A stretch of 5,130 bases of DNA, taken from Cytophagales bacterium (lineage in GTDB: Bacteria > Bacteroidota > Bacteroidia > Cytophagales > UBA9547). The stretch is from contig JAAFJZ010000222.1 in the NCBI GenBank assembly GCA_013298205.1, forward strand, positions 1 to 5,130. The letters run 5' to 3'. Under the pieces are notes generated by a model. The model was not told the DNA's origin. It ran no database searches and saw only the letters and a program-made list of their open reading frames with translations. Positions 1 through 5,130 of the stretch are shown here, one piece after another. The first letter of the stretch is position 1; each line of letters opens with the position of its first letter. The translations under genes were made by a program, and so were the position numbers.

Positions 1-780
1 CACATCGGTAGAATAACGTGCAAATCCGCCAACCAAATGGTCATAAATTCCACCTAGATACATTTTTTCTAGCGTAAAAAAGCAATGATTTTCGATGTTT
101 TCTTTACCCTCTATTTGCCCCAATCGCAGAAGAAATTCATAAAAACAGGGCATCGGAAATTTGGGTGCTCTTTGGTTTCCGCCATGCACTAAGTCAAATT
201 TTTGGCTTAATTGGTTGGCTATTTTATTCCAATTGGGAGAGTTTTCATTTACTTTCATCAAATCATATTTTTTGATTTCAGAAAGCTGTATAGAATTAAA
301 AATCGTGTTGGCATCCGCTTCCAAATCCTTTCTTTGGCTTGCAAAAGCACGATTTATATTTTCCAAAACCTGTTTCCAAGATGGGGCAGGAAAATAAGTT
401 CCGCCATAAAAAGGCTTTAAATCAGGCAAAAGAAATACGTTTAAAGGCCAGCCGCCATTCATGCCCATAGCGTGCAAGGCATCCATATAAATTTGGTCAA
501 TATCGGGTCTTTCTTCACGATCTACCTTGATATTAATAAAATTTGCATTCATCAAAGCAGCCAAATCTTCATTTTCAAAACATTCTCTTTCCATTACATG
601 GCACCAATGGCAGGCAGAATAACCTATGCTTAAAATGATAATTTTGTTTTCATCTTTGGCTTTGTGTAAAGCTTCCTCACTCCAAGGATACCAGTTCACA
701 GGATTATAAGCGTGCTGTAGCAAATAAGGACTGGTGGAATCTATCAGTTGATTGGCTTTGTGAGATGCAGATTGAGACAT
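1..780 (-). CDS. Thioredoxin-domain protein, DUF255/YyaL (SSP411) family, N-terminal part
   Basis: This gene is read from the complement, starts with ATG at 780 and is still open at base 1, so only the first 260 residues are present; the family is usually about 670-700 residues. A thioredoxin-like domain fills roughly residues 1-165. Family hallmarks are visible in order: SPYLLQHAYNPVNWYPW near 17-33, the CHWC redox-type motif with Cys57 and Cys60, DREERPDID at 87-95, GGWPLNVFLLPD at 109-120 and GGTYFP at 126-131. APKFP at 205-209 and YDHLVGGFARYSTD at 246-259 open the second, alpha/alpha-barrel-like domain. There is no signal peptide, so it is probably cytoplasmic. The family has no firmly established reaction; a redox or sugar-epimerase-like role has been proposed from its domains. 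The stop of the pentapeptide-repeat gene lies 65 bases upstream. No Shine-Dalgarno is seen, but a TAnnTTTG element sits about 36 bases before the start. Family assignment is very secure; function is not. Confidence 0.95.
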   Translation of the reverse strand, partial: MSQSASHKANQLIDSTSPYLLQHAYNPVNWYPWSEEALHKAKDENKIIILSIGYSACHWCHVMERECFENEDLAALMNANFINIKVDREERPDIDQIYMDALHAMGMNGGWPLNVFLLPDLKPFYGGTYFPAPSWKQVLENINRAFASQRKDLEADANTIFNSIQLSEIKKYDLMKVNENSPNWNKIANQLSQKFDLVHGGNQRAPKFPMPCFYEFLLRLGQIEGKENIENHCFFTLEKMYLGGIYDHLVGGFARYSTDV

Positions 781-815
781 AATTTGCTTGAAAATGCGGG
801 TTTTGATTGAGAAAC

Positions 816-823
816 CAAAACTA
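816..823 (-). promoter_or_regulatory. Candidate Bacteroidota -7 promoter element for the DUF255 gene
   Basis: On the complement this reads TAGTTTTG, an exact match to the TAnnTTTG consensus of the Bacteroidota housekeeping sigma factor. It lies in the 65-base gap before the ATG at 780 and would give a leader of about 30 nt. No convincing TTTG-type -33 element is seen at the expected distance; the best is a TTTAG-like stretch overlapping the stop of the preceding gene. The match could be chance in AT-rich DNA. Confidence 0.4.
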
Positions 824-845
824 AAAAAAATTGATGAATTACATG

Positions 846-1418
846 CTAAACTATAGTAATATCATATTTATCTAATAATCCTGCAATAGAAGTTAGTGCA
901 AATTTTGCTTTCTTGATTTTATTTATTTCAGGATTAATAGAGAAGTTGAATGCGGTTTGAAAATCTGATTTTTCTAAAATCGTATTCTCAAATTTTGCTC
1001 TTAATAAATCACAATTGTCAAATATAGAATTTGTTAAATCGCAAGCCGAAAAATCAATTTCTTGAAGCTGACAATTTTTGAATTTTGTGTTTTTAAGTCT
1101 TAATTTAAAAAATGAAGAATGATTTAAGACGCAGTTTTCAAAAGTCATAGAGATTCCTAAATCATTACAATTTTCAAAATTTGTTCCCAACATTTTACAA
1201 TCTTTAAAATGTATTTCACGAAATGCCGTTTTTGCCAATTTTATTAAGCTCAAATTACTAGCATAAAATTGAGATTCTAAAAACTTACAATTTGATAGAT
1301 TTGTGTTTGAAAAATCGCAATTTGAAAACAAACAATTCTCATATTCACCTCTTGGTAAAGGCATAACACCAAAATCTACTTTGTCATAGGTTTTGTTTTT
1401 AATGTAAACTTCTTCCAT
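846..1418 (-). CDS. Pentapeptide-repeat protein, Qnr/McbG-like, Bacteroidota type
   Basis: A 190-residue right-handed quadrilateral beta-helix protein. I chose the ATG at 1418; a TTG two codons upstream (1424) keeps the frame but is a poorer start. Central Phe/Leu residues recur exactly every five residues at 31, 36, 41 ... 81 and again at 93, 98 ... 153, with a two-residue slip between the blocks at about 82-92. All nine Cys sit two residues before a repeat centre or where one would fall. The C-terminus (NPEINKIKKAKF, then LLDKYDITIV) resembles the closing helix and hydrophobic tail through which Qnr and MfpA proteins dimerise. Those relatives mimic DNA and bind DNA gyrase or topoisomerase, some giving quinolone resistance. 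That activity is not shown here and this subfamily has no known role. It is probably cytoplasmic: no signal peptide. Upstream, on the complement, a TTTTG (1480-1484) and an imperfect TATCTATTG (1453-1461) 18 bases apart are a weak promoter candidate. Confidence 0.9.
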   Translation of the reverse strand: MEEVYIKNKTYDKVDFGVMPLPRGEYENCLFSNCDFSNTNLSNCKFLESQFYASNLSLIKLAKTAFREIHFKDCKMLGTNFENCNDLGISMTFENCVLNHSSFFKLRLKNTKFKNCQLQEIDFSACDLTNSIFDNCDLLRAKFENTILEKSDFQTAFNFSINPEINKIKKAKFALTSIAGLLDKYDITIV

Positions 1419-1519
1419 TAGCAAGTGATTTTTGAAAATTTATTTTTTTGATCAATAGATAGTTGTTTTTGAAAACATCCAAAACCACAATTATTTTAAA
1501 TAATAATTTTTTAAATCCA

Positions 1520-2152
1520 TTAAACGAGTTGAGCCGGGTTACCAAAAACTTTTTTGCTATTTGCTACATCTGAAACTACGACAGCACCAGCTCCTATACT
1601 TGCATTGTTTCCTATTTTTACTCCTGCTATAATGTGTGCGCCTTGTCCAATAAAAGCACCATCTTTTATCACAACATTTTCACCTATTGTAGCACCAGAA
1701 CCTATTTGAACAAAATCTCCGATTTGGGCATGATTCTCAACTTTAACACCAGAACGCAAAACACAATAACTTCCTAAATCAGTATTTGGTGCCAAAGAAG
1801 TGTAAGAGTCTAACAAATTTCCATAACCTATTTGAGCAAACTTTGAAATGATTGCTCGCTCATGTATAGCATTAACAGGAACGGATTTGCGATATTCAAT
1901 TAAATATTCGACAATTTTTTTCCGCAATTTCACTTCTTGAACCGCAACAAAAGCATCACATTTTTTACCAATTAATTTTAAAAATCCTTCATCATCTGTA
2001 CTTCCCAAAACGGAAATTTGGTTTATTTCTGTTCCTTTTAAGCTTAAATCGTCATCCAAAAAACCAAAAATTATATAAGAATTAGATTCAAAAATCTCTA
2101 AAGAAATCTTGGCTAAAGATCCTGCACCGAAAATAATAATTGGGTTTTGCAT
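1520..2152 (-). CDS. NeuD/PglD-type sugar O- or N-acyltransferase (left-handed beta-helix)
   Basis: A complete 210-residue protein, close to the usual 200-220 of the family. Residues 1-75 form the PglD N-terminal Rossmann-like domain, with the loop GAGSLAK at 9-15, FLDDD at 31-35 and VLG at 48-50, which in relatives holds the UDP-sugar. VPVNAIH at 91-97 leads into a left-handed beta-helix of hexapeptide repeats from about 100 to 195, closed by the conserved FGNPAQ at 203-208. Relatives transfer an acetyl group from acetyl-CoA to a UDP-amino sugar (PglD) or to sialic acid (NeuD). The catalytic segment reads VENHAQIGD at 138-146: family members normally have His-Asp or His-Asn where this protein has Asn140-His141, so the catalytic His appears shifted by one. 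The start ATG has no Shine-Dalgarno. A near-consensus TACTTTTC (complement of 2192-2199) may be its -7 element. The next gene upstream on this strand encodes a carbohydrate acetylesterase, but 286 bases separate them. Substrate unknown. Confidence 0.88.
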   Translation of the reverse strand: MQNPIIIFGAGSLAKISLEIFESNSYIIFGFLDDDLSLKGTEINQISVLGSTDDEGFLKLIGKKCDAFVAVQEVKLRKKIVEYLIEYRKSVPVNAIHERAIISKFAQIGYGNLLDSYTSLAPNTDLGSYCVLRSGVKVENHAQIGDFVQIGSGATIGENVVIKDGAFIGQGAHIIAGVKIGNNASIGAGAVVVSDVANSKKVFGNPAQLV

Positions 2153-2438
2153 TTGTTTTTGTTTGTGTTTAATAAATTTTTAGAAATAATTGAAAAGTAA
2201 AAAATCTAAGTATTGAACTTAATCAAAATTCCTCATCCTTAAGTTTTAGCATTTAGCTTTGTTTCAATACCCACATTATTTTTTTTACCTAATACTGTAT
2301 TGTTTAAACTCTATAGAAATCCTTCTTTTCAATTTTTACACTTATTTTTTTGTAAACCTATTGAAGGACACTACATATTCTTCATTTTGGCATTTATGTA
2401 TGTTTATTCTGCAAAAATACAGCAAGAAAAGATAAAAA
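2153..2438. other. Intergenic region, no gene seen
   Basis: This 286-base AT-rich gap separates the acetylesterase stop from the acyltransferase start. Minus-strand frames contain only very short, stop-interrupted stretches with no recognisable protein. No hairpin followed by a T-run is evident after the esterase stop; the best, around CTG/CAG at 2418-2428, has too short a stem. On the complement, TTTTG (2224-2228) followed by near-consensus -7 elements TAGATTTT (2201-2208) or TACTTTTC (2192-2199) could serve the acyltransferase gene, but the spacings (15 and 24 bases) are outside or at the edge of the usual range. Confidence 0.5.
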
Positions 2439-4400
2439 CTACCATTCATCATTTCGAAATGGCATCAAAGGTATATCAGCAGAATTTACTATTGAGAGAG
2501 AACCGGGATTGTCGCACCAAGCATATCTTACAGAAACGGGTTTTTCTACCTTATTTGAAGTTATAATTATTTGATTATTAAGTATTTTTCCTTGAGCCCA
2601 ATAGAAAATTTTATCTTCTCCTGCTAAAGCAAAACCCGTAACATTTCCATATTTATCTTTATTTTTAATGGGCAGATCTTTTTCGAAAAAATCAATTTTA
2701 ACTACACTTCCCTCTATTTTTAATGTTTTATAATAAAAGTCAGCCAGTAAATTTGAATCTTTATACACATATTTAAAGGCTAATTTTGCAAATCTTTTGC
2801 CAACTTCTTGCTTATTTCCTGGGTGAATGTCGTCTGGGTTGCCAATATCAATAGCAGTAGTGATAAATACATTTGGTAGAAAACTGGCTTTTTGTTGTGA
2901 TTCTCTCAACATTGCCCATTTGGAATCAATTTCAGGAATCTGGCACTCTTTTCTAAAATTTGCCAATTGCGTAATTAAAAAAGGAATTTCTTTTCCCCAT
3001 TGCAAACGCCAACTCTTAATTAAGTTTTGTAAAAGTTTTCTATAAATAAATGCTTCTTCTTCATTTGCTTCACCTTGATACCAAATAACTCCTTTAACGC
3101 CTAACTTTTTTAATGGGGCTATCATGCCATTATATAAAACAGTTGGATGATAGGTGCAATTCGGGTGAACAGGATCGCCTGAAAAATCTCTTCCAGCTTG
3201 AAGTTTTGTTTCTTTGTACTTCCAAGTGCCTGAAAGTGAAGTTATGTTTTGTTTACTTGTTTGTAAAAACAAACTATCTTTTTCACCAATTAGACCTCCC
3301 ACATTTCCATAATCAACTACACGAATGGCTATTGTATTTTTACCTTTGTGTAAAATATTTGCATCGATTTCGTATTTTCTATATGTTCTATTTCCATTGT
3401 TAAACCCTACTTGTTTACCATTTACATAAGTTATATCAAAGTCATCAATTTTGCCTAAAGAAAGCAAGAATTTTTGTTTCTCATCTACAGTTTCTATATT
3501 AAAGCTTTTGCGAAACCAAACTAAACCTTTAAAATTTTTGAGTTGGGGCTTAACTTGCAAACCTACACCAGCAGAAATAGTATCCCAATTTTGATCATCA
3601 TAATTTTCATTTTGCCAAGCATTTTCCGCTTTTTTCATGCCTGGATCTACTATATCAATCGTTTTTATCCAATCTTGTAAAGCACCTTGATAAGCTTGCA
3701 TAATATTTAAACTTGAGCCATACAATTCAGTATTTCGTTTGATTTTCTCCATTTCATTGGGCATATCTAAAAAAGCACTTCTCCCCATCCATGCATAAAT
3801 ATAAGTTCCACCCACAGCTGCACTAACTATTCCAATAGGAATTTTGTACTTTTGGTATAATTCCCTGGCAAAGAAGTAAGGTGTACTTGGCAAATCAGCT
3901 GCCAAATCGGGATTTACAATTTGCCATGATAAATTAGAGCTTAAATTATTTTTGGGTAAAAAAGGAAAAGAATCTTTTACAACAAAAATTCTAATTTTAT
4001 TAAATTGAGCATTTTTGATTTCTTCATCTTTATTTAAAATTCCTTCCTTTATTGACAAAGCCATGTTAGACTGTCCAGAAGCAATCCAAACCTCACCAAA
4101 ATAAATATCATTTAATTTTTTGATTTTATTTTCGCAAGTAAAAGTCATTTGATAAGGTCCACCCGCTTGATAAACACCTAAATCAAACTCCCAATTTCCA
4201 TTTTTATCAGATTTTGAAATATAAGTTTTGCCCATAAATTCACAAGAAATCTTTTGGTTGGGTTTCGTTTCTCCCCAAATTTTACAAGGTGTGTTTCTTT
4301 GCAATACCATGTGGTCAGCAAAAAAATTAGGCAAAGTAATCTGGGCATTAACAGCTAGAGCTGCAAAAAATAATAGTGTTATAAAAACGGTTTTATTCAT
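2439..4400 (-). CDS. Secreted sialate O-acetylesterase-type carbohydrate esterase (SASA/CE20-like)
   Basis: A complete 653-residue enzyme. Residues 1-19 are a Sec signal peptide ending NA, with cleavage likely before Gln20, so it acts in the periplasm or outside; no lipobox Cys or C-terminal sorting domain is seen. After a beta-sandwich with the conserved HMVLQR (30-35), the SGNH-hydrolase domain begins near 100. The nucleophile is Ser111 in GQSNM; GGT at 197-199 and WYQGEAN at 440-446 fit the oxyanion blocks, and Asp523-x-x-His526 in NPDDIHPG supplies the remaining triad. Residues of about 258-385 interrupt the catalytic domain with a jelly-roll, GH2-like beta domain containing WFRKSF and GKIDDFDITYVNGKQVG. 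The protein closes with a beta domain ending PFRNDEW, normal for the family. Members remove acetyl groups from sialic acid or from plant polysaccharides such as xyloglucan and xylan; the true substrate cannot be read here. No glycosidase or SusC/D gene is adjacent. A divergent 362-base gap separates it from the plus-strand nucleotidyltransferase. Confidence 0.93.
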   Translation of the reverse strand: MNKTVFITLLFFAALAVNAQITLPNFFADHMVLQRNTPCKIWGETKPNQKISCEFMGKTYISKSDKNGNWEFDLGVYQAGGPYQMTFTCENKIKKLNDIYFGEVWIASGQSNMALSIKEGILNKDEEIKNAQFNKIRIFVVKDSFPFLPKNNLSSNLSWQIVNPDLAADLPSTPYFFARELYQKYKIPIGIVSAAVGGTYIYAWMGRSAFLDMPNEMEKIKRNTELYGSSLNIMQAYQGALQDWIKTIDIVDPGMKKAENAWQNENYDDQNWDTISAGVGLQVKPQLKNFKGLVWFRKSFNIETVDEKQKFLLSLGKIDDFDITYVNGKQVGFNNGNRTYRKYEIDANILHKGKNTIAIRVVDYGNVGGLIGEKDSLFLQTSKQNITSLSGTWKYKETKLQAGRDFSGDPVHPNCTYHPTVLYNGMIAPLKKLGVKGVIWYQGEANEEEAFIYRKLLQNLIKSWRLQWGKEIPFLITQLANFRKECQIPEIDSKWAMLRESQQKASFLPNVFITTAIDIGNPDDIHPGNKQEVGKRFAKLAFKYVYKDSNLLADFYYKTLKIEGSVVKIDFFEKDLPIKNKDKYGNVTGFALAGEDKIFYWAQGKILNNQIIITSNKVEKPVSVRYAWCDNPGSLSIVNSADIPLMPFRNDEW

Positions 4401-4448
4401 GACATTTTGATTAGAAAACAGAAATATTTAAAGATGCTTTTAGTATTA

Positions 4449-4456
4449 TAACTTTG
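4449..4456 (+). promoter_or_regulatory. Candidate -7 promoter element facing the orphan hairpin
   Basis: The plus strand reads TAACTTTG, an exact TAnnTTTG match. Transcription would begin near 4463 and reach the hairpin terminator ending at 4551. No TTTG-type -33 element is seen about 20 bases upstream, and the element overlaps a possible minus-strand promoter for the esterase, so it may be chance. Confidence 0.3.
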
Positions 4457-4462
4457 CAATAT

Positions 4463-4551
4463 TACTACAAAAATGAACTCTTATTTGCATAAATAATTTG
4501 TAAATAAAGAAATAGCATTTAAAACTAGAACTTTTTAAAATGCTATTTTTT
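4463..4551 (+). ncRNA. Possible small RNA of about 90 nt between divergent genes
   Basis: This is an inferred transcript running from a TAnnTTTG element (4449-4456) to a strong intrinsic terminator (4510-4551), in a place where no plus-strand gene precedes the terminator. Its 5' half is unstructured and AT-rich and contains one tiny frame, ATG at 4473 to TAA at 4496, encoding MNSYLHK. The RNA could be an independent sRNA, or the terminated leader of the nucleotidyltransferase gene that starts 212 bases after the hairpin. It matches no RNA family I recognise. Confidence 0.25.
4510..4551 (+). terminator. Rho-independent terminator-like hairpin
   Basis: AAATAGCATTT at 4510-4520 is perfectly complementary to AAATGCTATTT at 4538-4548. 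After a one-base bulge (A4537) the stem continues with AAAA (4521-4524) against TTTT (4533-4536), leaving a loop of about eight bases. Six T residues (4546-4551), partly inside the stem end, follow on the plus strand. On the minus strand the tail is a weaker TTTCTTTATTT, so it may work in both directions. The stem holds only two G-C pairs, so it is stable mainly through its length. Confidence 0.6.
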
Positions 4552-4683
4552 ATTCAAATAGTTATTTTAAATTAGACGTTCAATATTTTTAACAAAATAA
4601 TTTTATGCTTAGCTTAAAAATTAACAAAATATTATTTTTTTTATTTTGGAAGTATTTTTTTCAAAATAATTAAATCTCAAAAT

Positions 4684-4701
4684 CAAATCTAGTTACATTT
4701 G
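4684..4701. promoter_or_regulatory. Facing pair of TAnnTTTG elements (near-palindrome)
   Basis: CAAATCTAGTTACATTTG contains TACATTTG on the plus strand (4694-4701) and TAGATTTG on the complement (4684-4691), two bases apart, each an exact -7 consensus. The plus element would give the nucleotidyltransferase gene a leader of about 55 nt. The minus element would give the esterase a leader of about 280 nt that includes the hairpin at 4510-4551. Neither has a clear -33 partner. The symmetry would also suit a dimeric regulator. Confidence 0.4.
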
Positions 4702-4762
4702 CTTTTTAAAAATTCTTAATCTGATTTTATATGAATACATTTCTTAATTTTAAACAATTTTA

Positions 4763-5130
4763 ATGTTAAAGCTGCCCATCTTTCTTTTAGATAATAATAC
4801 TGTTTGGGAAGACTTAAAGCCGATCACGTTCACAAGAGCTGTTTCAGAAATTAGGATCGGTATTTTAACGATAGTAGAAAAATGGATAAAATTATTTCCT
4901 ATTAGCACTATCAATTTAATTTCTGAAGAATATTTGATGCTTTGTGAATCTCAACCCGATTTAGAAGGGATAATTGTTCAAAGTCATTTTTTACCAAATG
5001 AAAATTGGCTATCTTACCTTAATACATTAAAAAAAGGTGAATGCCTTGTGTATGAAAATCAAGTTTTTGCTTATTTTGGAAAACTAGGTGAAGCAAAGGA
5101 TTTATTTTTTGGTAGTATAGTAAAAGGTAA
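4763..5130 (+). CDS. GlmU-like sugar nucleotidyltransferase, N-terminal part
   Basis: The reading frame opens with ATG at 4763 and is still open at the window end, giving 122 residues of a family usually near 390. The signature is at the N-terminus: FLLDN at 7-11, then PITFTRAVSEIRIGILTIVEKW at about 20-41. This matches the LxPxTFTRPxxxIRxGIxTxxEKW block of the Bacteroidota alternative GlmU family, with Ala26 where Pro is usual. Such proteins pair an NTP-transferase-like N-terminal domain with a left-handed beta-helix C-terminal half, not yet visible here. They are annotated as making UDP-GlcNAc or a related nucleotide sugar, but they lack the classical GmGTRm pyrophosphorylase loop and their reaction is mostly inferred. 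There is no signal peptide, so it is probably cytoplasmic. No Shine-Dalgarno precedes the start, as usual in the phylum; TACATTTG at 4694-4701 is the best promoter candidate. Family assignment is good, exact substrate uncertain. Confidence 0.85.
   Translation, partial: MLKLPIFLLDNNTVWEDLKPITFTRAVSEIRIGILTIVEKWIKLFPISTINLISEEYLMLCESQPDLEGIIVQSHFLPNENWLSYLNTLKKGECLVYENQVFAYFGKLGEAKDLFFGSIVKG

Larger units (their letters stand above)
4401..4762. other. Divergent intergenic region with regulatory candidates
   Basis: This 362-base, very AT-rich gap lies between the divergently read esterase and nucleotidyltransferase genes. It contains a hairpin with a T-run (4510-4551), three exact TAnnTTTG elements (4449-4456 plus, 4684-4691 minus, 4694-4701 plus), and an 11-base direct repeat TTAACAAAATA at 4589-4599 and 4621-4631. 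On the complement, TTTTTG (4468-4473) and TATAAT (4445-4450) are 17 bases apart and could start the esterase transcript, giving a leader of about 40 nt, although this is not the phylum's typical -7 sequence. No protein gene of meaningful length is seen; the longest starts give only 7-17 codon peptides. Confidence 0.6.

Noticed and set aside
161..420. Two overlapping plus-strand frames of 78 and 69 codons
   Set aside because: Both lie entirely antisense to the DUF255 gene, whose conserved motifs run through this segment.
1491..1506. TTATTTTAAATAATAA, considered as a terminator for the acyltransferase gene
   Set aside because: The stem is only five or six A-T pairs without any G-C pair, and no T-run follows on the minus strand.
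2300..2566. Plus-strand frame of 88 codons
   Set aside because: Its second half is antisense to the conserved C-terminus of the acetylesterase, and its first half is Phe/Leu-rich low-complexity translation of an AT-rich gap. It has no recognisable domain.
2827..3403. Plus-strand frames of 72 and 96 codons
   Set aside because: Both are antisense to well-conserved parts of the acetylesterase and resemble no protein family.
4228..4410. Plus-strand frame of 60 codons
   Set aside because: It is antisense to the signal peptide and N-terminal domain of the acetylesterase.
4465..4518. 17-codon minus-strand frame (ATG at 4518) upstream of the esterase, considered as a leader peptide
   Set aside because: It starts inside the hairpin stem, has no ribosome binding site or promoter of its own, and is no longer than expected by chance.
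4605..4620. TTATGCTTAGCTTAAA, considered as a second hairpin
   Set aside because: The GCTTAGC core leaves a one-base loop and the outer arms are interrupted by a mismatch, so a stable RNA hairpin is unlikely.

Overview
The window looks like chromosomal DNA of a Bacteroidota bacterium (Cytophagia/Flavobacteriia type). It is AT-rich, its genes lack Shine-Dalgarno sequences, and several TAnnTTTG promoter elements typical of the phylum are visible. The protein families also fit: the GlmU-like nucleotidyltransferase variant of this phylum, a Qnr-like pentapeptide protein of a kind common in it, and a secreted sialate O-acetylesterase-type enzyme. Placement below phylum level is not supported.

Layout. 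Four genes lie in a row on the minus strand. Read right to left they are a secreted SASA-family (CE20-like) carbohydrate O-acetylesterase (2439-4400), a NeuD/PglD-type sugar O-acyltransferase (1520-2152), a pentapeptide-repeat protein (846-1418), and the N-terminal 260 residues of a DUF255/YyaL thioredoxin-domain protein that leaves the window at base 1. To the right, after a 362-base divergent gap, the N-terminal 122 residues of a GlmU-like sugar nucleotidyltransferase run off the plus-strand end. Gaps between the minus-strand genes (65, 101 and 286 bases) are long enough that each gene may have its own promoter, so a tight operon is not shown.

Function. Three of the five genes concern amino sugars or their acylation: the nucleotidyltransferase in activated amino-sugar synthesis, the acyltransferase in N- or O-acylating a sugar, and the esterase in removing acetyl groups from glycans outside the cytoplasm. 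This is a theme, not proof of one pathway. The other two look like general housekeeping or accessory proteins.

Most of the window is ordinary. The least explained part is the divergent gap at 4401-4762. It holds a strong hairpin followed by six T residues on the plus strand, with no plus-strand gene in front of it but a TAnnTTTG element at the right distance to make a roughly 90-nt RNA. It also holds a symmetric pair of facing promoter elements and a short AT-rich direct repeat. No CRISPR array, tRNA, rRNA, insertion sequence or defence system was seen.
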